NCBI GenBank assembly: GCA_904374465.1
Contig: CAJFFY010000006.1
Span: 1-64,000 of the forward strand
Direction of reading: 5' to 3'
From: an uncultured Subdoligranulum sp.
GTDB taxonomy: Bacteria; Bacillota; Clostridia; Oscillospirales; Ruminococcaceae
Length of the DNA: 64,000 nucleotides
A program made the translations under genes and the position numbers. Of the stretch, positions 17,034 through 25,214 are shown piece by piece (the stretch's first letter is position 1; each line of letters starts with the position of its first letter). The notes beneath the pieces are model-generated. The model was not told the origin of the DNA. It made no database searches and saw only the letters and a program-made list of their open reading frames with translations.

Positions 17034-17406
17034 GATTTTGAAAGACGAATCGTGCAGGAGTTTTTCAAAGCAATTTACCCAGGACCGCCCATGGGGGCTA
17101 AGGCCATACGGACAGCCGGGTCCACTGCCGATCGGCAACTTGGGTTGCCTTATTGATGGAGTTAAAAGCTCAAATTTTATAAGTTGGTTCCTTTGATAAC
17201 CGGAAATGCGTGCCCCGCACGCAGACTTGTGAAACGGTCAATAAGAGTAGTAAAAGTAGAATTGCTATATAGACTCTGGACACGATACGCCTGTGATATT
17301 GCTGCTGCCTTGCCCCTGCCATGCCCGGGGACGGGGCGCTTTGCGGCGAAATATGGCGAATGCAACGCAAGTCTGCACCAAGCGGGTGCCGGCTTGCGTT
17401 TTTTGT
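17034..17406 (+). ncRNA. Unidentified leader or stand-alone RNA ending in a terminator
   Basis: This 370-base region has no convincing gene but several stems: GGACC/GGTCC (17082-17086 with 17119-17123) enclosing smaller hairpins; GGCAAC-TTGG-GTTGCC (17134-17149); a 7-bp stem at 17207-17223; GCCCC/GGGGC (17312-17316 with 17333-17337). A final terminator has stems 17364-17371 with 17393-17400 and 17375-17379 with 17385-17389, followed by six Ts. I cannot match it to a riboswitch, T-box, 6S, tmRNA or RNase P. It may be an attenuating leader of the polyamine genes or an independent small RNA. A second possible promoter lies inside (TTGATG about 17152, TTTATA about 17175). Confidence 0.45.
17364..17406 (+). 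terminator. Terminator directly before the arginine decarboxylase gene
   Basis: An 8-bp outer and 5-bp inner stem followed by TTTTTTG, ending 32 bases before the start codon. Read-through must be controlled here, or the decarboxylase needs a promoter that I cannot see. Confidence 0.8.
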
Positions 17407-17437
17407 TGTGTCGGGAACCACGGGACGGAGGAAAACA

Positions 17438-18904
17438 ATGAACGGGAATCCGAACCGCACCCGTCTGGACCAGCGCCGCGCGCCGATCCACGAGGCGCTG
17501 GAAAATTTCCGCCGCATGCGGGTGGTGCCCTTTGATGTGCCCGGTCACAAGCGCGGGCGGGGCAACCCCGAACTGACGGCCTTCCTGGGCCAGCAGTGCG
17601 TGGGGGTGGACGTCAACAGCATGAAACCCCTGGACAACCTCTGCCACCCGGTGTCGGTCATCCGGGAAGCGGAGGAGCTGGCCGCCGACGCCTTCGGCGC
17701 CGCCCAGGCCTTTTTGATGGTGGGCGGCACCACCAGCTCGGTGCAGAGCATGGTGCTCACCGCCTGCAAGCGCGGGGACGAGATCATCCTGCCCCGCAAC
17801 GTCCACCGCAGCGTGCTCAACGCCCTGGTGCTCTGCGGCGCCGTGCCGGTCTACGTCAACCCTGAAGTGGACCAGCGGCTGGGCATCTCGCTGGGCATGC
17901 GCCGGGAACAGGTGGCGAAAGCCATTGCCGAGCACCCCAACGCGGTGGCGGTGCTGGTCAACAATCCCACCTATTACGGGATCTGCAGCGACCTGCGGGC
18001 CATCGTGCGGATGGCCCACGAGGCCGGCATGCTGTGTCTTGCCGACGAGGCCCACGGCACCCACTTCTATTTCGGCGGTGGGCTGCCCGTTTCCGCCATG
18101 GCCGCCGGGGCCGATATGGCCGCTGTGTCGATGCACAAGAGCGGCGGCAGCCTGACCCAGTCCAGCCTGCTGCTCTGCGGGCCGAAGGTCCATGCGGGCT
18201 ATGTGCGGCAGATCATCAACCTGACCCAGACCACCTCGGGCAGCTACCTGCTCATGTCCAGCCTGGATATTTCCCGGCGCAACCTGGCCCTGCGGGGCCG
18301 CCAGGTCTTCCACCAGGTGGCCGACATGGCCGAGTACGCCCGGGAGGAGATCAACGCCATCGGCGGGTACTACGCCTTCGGCAAGGAGTTGTGCAACGGC
18401 GACTCGGTCTTTGACTTCGACACCACCAAGCTCAGCATCCACACCCGGGACATCGGCCTGGCGGGCATTGAAGTCTACGACATCCTGCGGGACGAATACG
18501 ACATCCAGATCGAGTTCGGCGACATCGGCAACATTCTGGCCTATCTTTCGATGGGCGACCGCCCCCAGGAACTGGAGCGGCTGGTCAGCGCCCTGGCCGA
18601 GATCAAGCGCCGCTACCAGACCGACGGCACCGGGCTGCTCAACCAGGAATACATCGACCCCGAGGTGGTGGCCAGCCCCCAGCAGGCCTTCTACGCCGAT
18701 AAAATCAGCCTGCCCCTGCGGGAAACCGAGGGCCGGGTCTGCAGCGAGTTCGTCATGTGCTATCCCCCGGGCATTCCTATCCTGGCCCCCGGCGAGCGGA
18801 TCACCGGCGAAATCCTCGACTATATCGAATACGCCAAAGCCAAAGGCTGCAGCATGACGGGCCCCGAGGACCCCGACATCCTGCGCCTGAACGTGCTGGC
18901 CTGA
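17438..18904 (+). CDS. speA: Arginine (Orn/Lys/Arg) decarboxylase, fold type I
   Basis: PLP-dependent decarboxylase of 488 residues, the short Gram-positive form. The PLP lysine is in SMHKSGGSLTQ, the PLP-binding Asp and His in LADEAHGTH, and the substrate region near the N-terminus reads FDVPGHKRG. Arginine to agmatine is inferred because an agmatinase gene follows; lysine or ornithine decarboxylation cannot be excluded from sequence. The ATG at 17438 follows GGAGGAAAAC; the open frame extends upstream into the leader but without a ribosome site. It is the first gene of the polyamine operon, 16 bases before speE. Confidence 0.88.
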   Translation: MNGNPNRTRLDQRRAPIHEALENFRRMRVVPFDVPGHKRGRGNPELTAFLGQQCVGVDVNSMKPLDNLCHPVSVIREAEELAADAFGAAQAFLMVGGTTSSVQSMVLTACKRGDEIILPRNVHRSVLNALVLCGAVPVYVNPEVDQRLGISLGMRREQVAKAIAEHPNAVAVLVNNPTYYGICSDLRAIVRMAHEAGMLCLADEAHGTHFYFGGGLPVSAMAAGADMAAVSMHKSGGSLTQSSLLLCGPKVHAGYVRQIINLTQTTSGSYLLMSSLDISRRNLALRGRQVFHQVADMAEYAREEINAIGGYYAFGKELCNGDSVFDFDTTKLSIHTRDIGLAGIEVYDILRDEYDIQIEFGDIGNILAYLSMGDRPQELERLVSALAEIKRRYQTDGTGLLNQEYIDPEVVASPQQAFYADKISLPLRETEGRVCSEFVMCYPPGIPILAPGERITGEILDYIEYAKAKGCSMTGPEDPDILRLNVLA

Positions 18905-18920
18905 CAAGGAGGGAATTTCC

Positions 18921-19778
18921 ATGGAAATGTGGTTTTCGGAATTTCACACCCCGGACGTGAAGCACAGCATCCGGGTCAACCGGCAGCTTTATTCCAAGCA
19001 GAGCGACTACCAGCGCATCGATATCTTCGAGACGCCGGAGTTCGGCCGGGTGCTCACGCTGGACGGCAACGTCATGCTCACCGAGCGGGACGAGTTCATC
19101 TATGACGAGATGATCACCCATGTGCCCATGTCGGTGCACCGTCAGGCCAAGGATATCCTGGTCATCGGCGCCGGGGACGGCGGGGTGGTGCGGGAACTGA
19201 CCCGCTACGACCGGGTGGAACGCATCGACCTGGTGGAGATGGACCCCATGGTGGTGGAGGCCTGCCGCGCCTACCTGCCCGGCAACGCCTGCCGGATGGA
19301 TGACCGCCGGGTGCACATCTACTTTGAAAACGCCCTCAAGTTCATCCGCCGCTGCGAGGATGAGTATGACCTGATCATCGTGGATTCCTCCGACCCCTTC
19401 GGCCCGTCGGAAGGCCTCTTCACCCGGGAGTTCTACGGCAACTGCTTCAACGCCCTCAAGGCGGACGGCATCATGGTCAACCAGCAGGGCAGCCCCTTCT
19501 ATGCCGAGGATGCCAACGCCATGCAGCGCAGCCACAAGCGCATTGCCAGCACCTTCCCCATCAGCAAGGTCTACCAGGCGCACATCCCCACCTTTGCGGC
19601 GGGCTACTGGCTGTTCGGTTTTGCCAGCAAAAAGTATCATCCCATCGACGATCTGGACGCTGCCGCCTGGAACGCCCTGAACATGCGCACGAGATACTAT
19701 ACTACCCGGCTGCACGTCGGGGCATTTTACCTGCCGGCATTTCTGGAGGAGATGCTGCGCGAAGTGGAGGACCGATAA
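18921..19778 (+). CDS. speE: SpeE-type polyamine aminopropyltransferase
   Basis: Spermidine-synthase family protein, 285 residues. An N-terminal beta-sheet domain with the substrate segment is followed by a Rossmann methyltransferase-like core with VIGAGDGGVVREL (nucleoside site), the acidic VEMDP and the catalytic-region motif DSSDPFGPSEGLF. The classical reaction moves aminopropyl from decarboxylated AdoMet to putrescine. No AdoMet decarboxylase gene is present in the window, and the neighbours encode agmatinase and the carboxyspermidine route, so the true donor or acceptor (for example agmatine) is open. AAGGAGG precedes the start; the stop overlaps the next ATG as TAATG. Confidence 0.85.
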   Translation: MEMWFSEFHTPDVKHSIRVNRQLYSKQSDYQRIDIFETPEFGRVLTLDGNVMLTERDEFIYDEMITHVPMSVHRQAKDILVIGAGDGGVVRELTRYDRVERIDLVEMDPMVVEACRAYLPGNACRMDDRRVHIYFENALKFIRRCEDEYDLIIVDSSDPFGPSEGLFTREFYGNCFNALKADGIMVNQQGSPFYAEDANAMQRSHKRIASTFPISKVYQAHIPTFAAGYWLFGFASKKYHPIDDLDAAAWNALNMRTRYYTTRLHVGAFYLPAFLEEMLREVEDR

Positions 19779-20650
19779 TGTTACCGCGGAATGTTGAAAC
19801 CTTCATCGGGTGCGACAGCGCCTACCGCACCGCCGAGATCGTGCTGTACGGCGCCCCCTACGACTCCACCACCAGCTACCGGCCCGGGGCACGGTTCGGC
19901 CCGGCGGCCATCCGGCACGAAAGCTACGGCATCGAAACCTACAGCCCCTACCAGAACACCGACCTGACCGACTGCGAAATCTTTGACAGCGGTGACCTGG
20001 AACTCTGCTTCGGCAGCAGCGAAAGCGCCCTGATGGACATTGAATCCCGGGCGGCGGAAATTCTGCGGGACGGCAAGCTCCCGCTGCTGCTGGGCGGCGA
20101 GCACCTGGTCACCCTGGGGGCCGTGCGTGCCGTGGCGGCGCGCTACCCCGAACTGCACATCGTCCACTTTGACGCCCACGCCGATTTGCGGGACGACTAC
20201 CTGGGCGCCCAGCTCAGCCACGCCTGCGTCATCCGCCGCTGCCACGACATCCTGGGCGACGGGCGGATTCACCAGTTCTGCATCCGCAGCGGTGACCGGG
20301 AAGAATTCGAGTTTGCCGCCCGCCATACCGATCTACGCCGGTTTGATTTCACCGGCCTGGGTGAGCTGACCCAGTGGCTCTGCGACACCAAAGTACCGGT
20401 CTATCTGACCATCGACCTGGACTGCCTGGACCCGTCGGCCTTCCCCGGCACCGGCACGCCGGAGGCGGGGGGCGTCAGCTTCTTGCAGCTGCTGGACGCC
20501 ATCCGCACGGTGACCCGGGCCAACATTGTGGGCGCCGACCTCAACGAGCTGGCCCCCACCCTGGACACCAGCGGCATCTCCACCGCCACCGCCTGCAAGA
20601 CCCTGCGGGAGCTGCTGCTGGCGCTGGTACATAACCGGCCCCGCGTCTGA
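19778..20650 (+). CDS. speB: Agmatinase-family ureohydrolase
   Basis: Binuclear manganese ureohydrolase of 290 residues. Metal ligands are visible in GGEH, FDAHADLRD and TIDLDCLDP, with the family motif GTGTPEAGG. It hydrolyses agmatine to putrescine and urea; aminopropylagmatine is an alternative substrate in related clusters and would give spermidine directly. Translation is coupled to speE by a one-base overlap. It is followed by a 406-base repeat-like gap before the next polyamine gene. Confidence 0.9.
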   Translation: MLPRNVETFIGCDSAYRTAEIVLYGAPYDSTTSYRPGARFGPAAIRHESYGIETYSPYQNTDLTDCEIFDSGDLELCFGSSESALMDIESRAAEILRDGKLPLLLGGEHLVTLGAVRAVAARYPELHIVHFDAHADLRDDYLGAQLSHACVIRRCHDILGDGRIHQFCIRSGDREEFEFAARHTDLRRFDFTGLGELTQWLCDTKVPVYLTIDLDCLDPSAFPGTGTPEAGGVSFLQLLDAIRTVTRANIVGADLNELAPTLDTSGISTATACKTLRELLLALVHNRPRV

Positions 20651-21056
20651 GGGCGTCGGAACGGGAAGCTCGCGCTGCCGCTAGGTTGTGATATGTTCCT
20701 TTTTGACCGACCAAAAAGGAACCGAAAAAGTCGCCGCTACTTCCGACGCGCGGGGCACGGCTTGGGGGCTGCACGCCCCCAAGACCCCCAAAGAAGAAGT
20801 CGCCCTCGCCAAAACGGGGAAAAACGCCTGGAAAGACTGTTTTTCCTGCCGTTTTGGCGGTGCTCCACTTACAATTCGGGTGTGCCCGAACCCCCGCGAA
20901 TACATTTTCTCTGGTTGCCCGTAGGGCGGGGTCTTGACCCCGCCGTTCTCCCGCAACCACCCTGTCCCGGAATATTTGTTTGGAGTTTCTTTGCCTACTT
21001 TCTTTGCAAAGAAAGTAGGTCTTCAAAATCTTCTCGTCTGTAAAGGAGTCATCACC
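20651..21056. repeat. Gene-free stretch rich in inverted repeats
   Basis: No gene is seen. It holds an imperfect hairpin with arms GTTCCTTTTTG (20694-20704) and CCAAAAAGGAAC (20710-20721), a 9-bp GC palindrome with a 2-base loop (GGCGGGGTC/GACCCCGCC near 20926-20945), the motif GTTTGGAGTTTCTTTG (20978-20993) and a perfect 26-base palindrome at 20994-21019. The last pair recurs near 42067. It looks like a dispersed palindromic repeat or miniature element inserted inside the polyamine operon; no transposase or target duplication is visible. Confidence 0.55.
20978..21019. repeat. Dispersed palindromic repeat, copy 1
   Basis: GTTTGGAGTTTCTTTG is followed by a perfect palindrome with arms CCTACTTTCTTTG and its complement. 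It matches the organisation and much of the sequence of the copy at 42067-42106. Confidence 0.65.
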
Positions 21057-22316
21057 ATGAGCAAAGTTCTTGTCATCGGCTGCGGCGGCGTTGCCAGTGT
21101 CGCCATCCAGAAATGCTGCCAGGTCAGCGACGTCTTCACCGAGCTGTGCATTGCCAGCCGCACCAAGTCCAAGTGCGACGCCCTGGCCGAAAAGCTGGCC
21201 CCCATCACCAAGACCAAGATCACCACCGCCCAGGTAAACGCCGACAACGTCGAGGAACTCATCGCCCTCATCAAGAGCTACGGCCCCGACCTGGTCATGA
21301 ACATCGCCCTGCCCTACCAGGACCTGACCATCATGGACGCCTGTCTGGCCTGCGGCGTCAACTACATGGACACCGCCAACTACGAGCCGGAAAACACCGA
21401 CGACCCGGAATGGCGCGCCATCTACGAGAAGCGCTGCAAGGAAGAGGGCTTCTCCGCCTACTTCGACTACTCCTGGCAGTGGGCCTACAAGAAAAAGTTC
21501 GAGGAGGCCGGCCTGACCGCCCTGCTGGGCTGCGGCTTTGATCCGGGCGTGACCCAGGCCTACTGCGCCTACGCCGCCAAGCACGAGTTCGACACCATCG
21601 ACACCATCGACATCCTGGACTGCAACGGCGGCGACCACGGCTATGCCTTCGCCACCAACTTCAACCCCGAAATCAACCTGCGGGAGGTCAGCGCCCCCGG
21701 CAGCTATATGGAAAACGGCCGCTGGGTGGAAGTGCCCGCCATGAGCATCAAGCGGGAATACAACTTTGACCAGGTGGGCGAAAAGGATATGTACCTGCTC
21801 CACCACGAGGAGATCGAGTCGCTGGGCAAGAACTTCCCCGACGTCAAGCGCATCCGTTTCTTCATGACCTTCGGCCAGAGCTACCTGGACCATATGCGCT
21901 GCCTGGAGGATGTGGGCATGCTCTCCACCACCCCCATCAACTACAACGGCCAGGAGATCGTCCCCATCCAGTTCCTCAAAGCCCTGCTGCCCGACCCGGC
22001 CAGCCTCGGCCCCCGCACCAAGGGCAAGACCAACATCGGCTGCATCTTCACCGGCACCAAGGACGGCAAGCCCAAGACCTACTACATCTACAACGTCTGC
22101 GACCACCAGGAGTGCTATAAGGAAGTGGGCAGCCAGGCCATCAGCTATACCACCGGCGTGCCGGCCATGTGCGGCGCCCTGATGATGCTCACCGGCCAGT
22201 GGACCAAGCCCGGTGTCTACACCGTGGAGGAGTTCAACCCCGACCCGTTCCTGGACGCCCTGGACAAGTACGGCCTGCCCCGCAGCGAAAACCGCGCCCC
22301 GGCGCTGGTGGACTGA
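21057..22316 (+). CDS. Carboxy(nor)spermidine dehydrogenase (saccharopine dehydrogenase family)
   Basis: CASDH-type enzyme of 419 residues. It reduces the Schiff base between L-aspartate semialdehyde and a diamine to a carboxyamine, in the alternative spermidine route. An N-terminal Rossmann motif (VLVIGCGGVASVAIQKC) is followed by the saccharopine-dehydrogenase family core with CGVNYMDTANYEPE and LGCGFDPGVTQAYCAYA. The ATG at 21057 follows AAAGGAG. The stop overlaps the start of the CANSDC gene as TGATG, confirming they work together. The diamine may be putrescine or agmatine. Confidence 0.9.
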   Translation: MSKVLVIGCGGVASVAIQKCCQVSDVFTELCIASRTKSKCDALAEKLAPITKTKITTAQVNADNVEELIALIKSYGPDLVMNIALPYQDLTIMDACLACGVNYMDTANYEPENTDDPEWRAIYEKRCKEEGFSAYFDYSWQWAYKKKFEEAGLTALLGCGFDPGVTQAYCAYAAKHEFDTIDTIDILDCNGGDHGYAFATNFNPEINLREVSAPGSYMENGRWVEVPAMSIKREYNFDQVGEKDMYLLHHEEIESLGKNFPDVKRIRFFMTFGQSYLDHMRCLEDVGMLSTTPINYNGQEIVPIQFLKALLPDPASLGPRTKGKTNIGCIFTGTKDGKPKTYYIYNVCDHQECYKEVGSQAISYTTGVPAMCGALMMLTGQWTKPGVYTVEEFNPDPFLDALDKYGLPRSENRAPALVD

Positions 22317-23524
22317 TGCCCGGCCCCGATACCCGCGCCCCCTTTGCCGCCCTGGGCGGGGTGGTACCCGCGGACTTTGCAGCCCTGCCCACCCCCTGCT
22401 ACCTGCTGGACGAGGGGGCCCTGGCCCGCAACGCCCGGATCCTGGGGGATCTGGCCGAGCGCACCGGCTGCAAGGTGCTGCTGGCGCAAAAGGCCTTCAG
22501 CAACTATGACCTCTACCCGGTGCTGGCATCCCATCTGGCGGGTACCGAGGCCAGCGGCCTGTTTGAGGCCCGCCTCGGCGCCGAGGAGATGCCCGGCAAG
22601 GAAGTCCATGTTTTCTGCGCGGCCTACCGCGACGACGAGATGGAAGAACTGCTGCGCTGGGCCGACCACATCGTCTTCAACTCCCCGGCCCAGCTGGGCA
22701 AATTTGGCCCCATGGCCAAGGCTGCCGGCAAAAGCGTGGGCCTGCGGGTGAACCCCGAATGCTCCACCCAGGAGGGCCACGCCATCTATGATCCCTGCGC
22801 CCCCGGCAGCCGGCTGGGCACCACCCGCGCCCAGTGGGACGCCGCCGTGGCGGACAATCCCACCCTGCCCGGCCTTTTGGACGGGCTGCACTTCCACACC
22901 CTGTGCGAACAGGATTCCGACGCCCTGGCCGTGACGCTGGACGCCGTGGCGGAAAAATTCGGCGATCTGCTGCCCGCTATGCAGTGGCTCAACATGGGTG
23001 GCGGCCACCACATCACCCGCCCGGGGTACGATATTGCCACGCTGGAGCGGTGCATCGCCCGCGCCCGGAGGGAGTGGGGCGTGACGGTCTACCTGGAACC
23101 GGGGGAGGCCTGTGCCCTCAACGCCGGGTTCCTGCTGACCCGGGTGCTGGACGTGGTGCACAACGGCGACACCACGGTGGCCATTCTGGACGCCAGCGCC
23201 GCCTGCCATATGCCCGACGTCATCGAGATGCCCTACCGTCCGCCGTTGCTTTTTGCCGCCGATGCGGGGGAAAAGCCCTGCACGGTCCGGCTGGCCGGGC
23301 CCACCTGCCTGGCAGGGGACGTCATCGGGGACTACGGCTTTGACTCGGAGCCCCAACCCGGCGACCTGCTGGTCTTCGGGGATATGGCCATCTACACCAC
23401 CTGCAAGAACAACACCTTCAACGGCATGCCGCTGCCCGCCATCTGGACCCGCGGCGCCGACGGCCATTGCCGGGAACTGGTGCACTTCGGCTACCGGGAC
23501 TTCAAGGCCCGCCTGGGGCGCTGA
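22316..23524 (+). CDS. nspC: Carboxynorspermidine/carboxyspermidine decarboxylase
   Basis: PLP enzyme of the alanine-racemase-fold (type III) decarboxylases, 402 residues. It removes the carboxyl group from the product of the preceding dehydrogenase to give spermidine or norspermidine. The PLP lysine is in LLAQKAFSNYDLYP; other signatures are HTLCEQ, the glycine-rich phosphate site NMGGGHHIT, EPGEACALNAG and the catalytic cysteine segment GPTCLAGDVIGDY. It starts inside the upstream stop codon and closes the polyamine cluster. Confidence 0.92.
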   Translation: MPGPDTRAPFAALGGVVPADFAALPTPCYLLDEGALARNARILGDLAERTGCKVLLAQKAFSNYDLYPVLASHLAGTEASGLFEARLGAEEMPGKEVHVFCAAYRDDEMEELLRWADHIVFNSPAQLGKFGPMAKAAGKSVGLRVNPECSTQEGHAIYDPCAPGSRLGTTRAQWDAAVADNPTLPGLLDGLHFHTLCEQDSDALAVTLDAVAEKFGDLLPAMQWLNMGGGHHITRPGYDIATLERCIARARREWGVTVYLEPGEACALNAGFLLTRVLDVVHNGDTTVAILDASAACHMPDVIEMPYRPPLLFAADAGEKPCTVRLAGPTCLAGDVIGDYGFDSEPQPGDLLVFGDMAIYTTCKNNTFNGMPLPAIWTRGADGHCRELVHFGYRDFKARLGR

Positions 23525-23584
23525 AACGGTATAATCCTTTCCCTGCTGGGGCATACTAGCCCCAAAGGGGAGGGAAAGATACCA

Positions 23585-24019
23585 ATGATTCAAGAAGATA
23601 CCATCAAGCTTCTGCGGGAATGCGACGCCGGGGTGGCCATGGGCATTTCCGCCATCGACCAGGTGATGGACGTGGCCAAAAGCCAGTCTTTGCGGGACGC
23701 CCTGAACCGCTGCCGGGCCGAACACCAGCAGCTGCAGGACGAGGTGGTCACGGCGCTGCACCGCTTCCATGACGAGGGCAAGGAGCCCAACCCCATCGCC
23801 CAGGGCATGTCCTGGATCAAGACGGGGGCTATGCTGACGATGAACGAGAGCGATGCCACCATCGCTGACCTGATCACCGACGGCTGCAACATGGGAGTCA
23901 AGTCGCTGAACCGCTACCTGAACCAGTACGAAGCCGCCAGCGAGGATGCCAAGGACATCACCAAACGGCTCATCGCCCTGGAGGCAAAACTGGCCGAGGA
24001 TATCCGCCGGTTCCTGTGA
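23585..24019 (+). CDS. Hypothetical all-helical protein
   Basis: 144 residues with no family I can name. The sequence reads as four amphipathic helices with few aromatics, including HRFHDEGKEPNPIAQGMSW between the second and third, suggesting a ferritin-like or DUF2383-type four-helix bundle. No signal peptide or membrane segment is seen. GGGGAGGG lies about 12 bases before the ATG. A TATAAT-like -10 occurs at 23530-23535 just after the CANSDC stop codon, so it may have its own promoter. A strong terminator follows. Confidence 0.7.
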   Translation: MIQEDTIKLLRECDAGVAMGISAIDQVMDVAKSQSLRDALNRCRAEHQQLQDEVVTALHRFHDEGKEPNPIAQGMSWIKTGAMLTMNESDATIADLITDGCNMGVKSLNRYLNQYEAASEDAKDITKRLIALEAKLAEDIRRFL

Positions 24020-24033
24020 AACCGATAAAAAAG

Positions 24034-24067
24034 AACCGCCCGCCCGGGAGTTCCCGGACGGGCGGTT
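24034..24067. terminator. Bidirectional terminator
   Basis: A long GC stem (AACCGCCCG at 24034-24042 with CGGGCGGTT at 24059-24067, and an inner stem) separates the helical protein gene from the convergent binding-protein gene. The minus-strand side has TTCTTTTTTATC. Confidence 0.88.
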
Positions 24068-24087
24068 TGCTGTTTTCGGGGGAAGTG

Positions 24088-25092
24088 TCAGGCTGCGGGG
24101 TAGAGGATGTCCGCCACCTTCTGGTAGGCTTCGCCCCAGCGGGCGTTGGGCTTCAGGTGGTAGAGCTCCTTCTCCATCAGGTAGAAGTGCCCGTTCTGCA
24201 CGGCGGACAGGGTGTCCCACGCCGGGTTGGAAGTCAGTGCCGCGTCCAGCGTCTTCTGGGCGGCGGCCTGGTCGCTGCCCTGGAACACCACAAAGATGTA
24301 GTCGGGGTCATCGGCGATGATCCGCTCCAGGCTCAGGTCCTCCAGCAGGCTGGTGTCGCTGTCCGCAATGTTCACGGCGCCCAGGTCGGCCAGGATCTCG
24401 CCCAGCACGGTACCCTTGCTGTTCTTCACCTTGCAGCTGGTGCTGGCCGAGCGCAGCAGCAGTACGGTGGGGGCGGACCCGTCCACCTGCTCCTTGGCCT
24501 TGTCCACCTGGGCCTGCACGTCCAGGCCGTAGGTCTGGTAGTTCTGGGTCTGGCCGGTGATCTGGGTGCAGACGTCCAGCATCTGCAGGTAGTCGGTGAA
24601 GCTGTTGACGCCGAAGTAGAGCACCGGCACCCCCAGCTCCTCCAGGCTGGACAGCAGCTCCACGTTGGAGGTGGTGTTGCTGCTGGCAATGACCAGGTCG
24701 GGCTGGGCGGCAATCAGTTCCTCCAGGTTGGGCTCCATCAGGCTGCCCAGATTGGCCACATCATCCCCCAGGTTCAGGTCAAAGTCGGTCCAGGCGTCGC
24801 TGGCGGCGGCCACCAGGGAATCCTGTCCGCCGGCCAGGCACCACACGTCGGCATAGCTGCCCAGCAGTACGGCCACCCGCTGGGGCTCCACCGGCACCGT
24901 GACCTCCCGGTCCAGCGCATCGGTGAAGGTCAGGGTGGTGCCTGCGGCAGCCTCCGCCGTGGCCGGGGTTTCGGCCGTGGCCACCGACTCGGGGGTGGCG
25001 GTGGGGGTGGTGCCGGCACCGGCGGTCTGTGCCCCGCAGCCTGCCAGCAGCAGGACGGTGCACAGGGCAGGGAAGATACGTTTCATCATCAT
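24088..25092 (-). CDS. Periplasmic-binding lipoprotein, BtuF/FepB type
   Basis: Type III (helical-backbone) ABC binding protein of 334 residues for iron-siderophore, heme or cobalamin-like ligands. A signal peptide ends in the lipobox LLLAGC; a Thr/Ala-rich linker runs to about residue 50. Two lobes follow, joined by a long helix, with RVAVLLGSYADVWCLAGG and LEELIAAQPDLVIASSN typical of the family. No permease or ATPase gene is beside it, so it is an orphan here. It has its own promoter and is flanked by terminators. Start at MMMKR after AAAGGAAAC. Confidence 0.87.
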   Translation of the reverse strand: MMMKRIFPALCTVLLLAGCGAQTAGAGTTPTATPESVATAETPATAEAAAGTTLTFTDALDREVTVPVEPQRVAVLLGSYADVWCLAGGQDSLVAAASDAWTDFDLNLGDDVANLGSLMEPNLEELIAAQPDLVIASSNTTSNVELLSSLEELGVPVLYFGVNSFTDYLQMLDVCTQITGQTQNYQTYGLDVQAQVDKAKEQVDGSAPTVLLLRSASTSCKVKNSKGTVLGEILADLGAVNIADSDTSLLEDLSLERIIADDPDYIFVVFQGSDQAAAQKTLDAALTSNPAWDTLSAVQNGHFYLMEKELYHLKPNARWGEAYQKVADILYPAA

Positions 25093-25122
25093 TTTGTTTC
25101 CTTTCGGTTGTGTTGTCTGCCC

Positions 25123-25152
25123 AGTATACCCTGCCGGGCGGTGTCAAGTCAA
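25123..25152 (-). promoter_or_regulatory. Promoter of the orphan binding lipoprotein
   Basis: On the minus strand TTGACT (25152-25147), 18 bases, TATACT (25128-25123). No Fur-like palindrome is obvious. Confidence 0.7.
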
Positions 25153-25206
25153 CAAAAATCCCGCGGGATAAAAGGGGCAATCCTTTTACCCTGCGGGGGT
25201 TTTTGT
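25153..25206 (-). terminator. Terminator of the siroheme reductase gene
   Basis: A long imperfect stem with inner arms CCTTTTA and TAAAAGG and GC outer arms is followed by ATTTTTG on the minus strand, just after the stop codon at 25215. Confidence 0.8.
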
Positions 25207-25214
25207 CTAAGGAA

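Noticed and set aside
17082..17150. Guanidine (ykkC-type) or glycine riboswitch upstream of speA
   Set aside because: The conserved core sequences of these classes are not present; only general hairpins are seen.
17156..17182. Eight-codon leader peptide MELKAQIL before the polyamine genes
   Set aside because: No ribosome binding site and no arginine or lysine codon run that would support attenuation.
21057..22316. Lysine-pathway saccharopine dehydrogenase
   Set aside because: The adjacent, overlapping CANSDC gene and polyamine context point to carboxyspermidine dehydrogenase.
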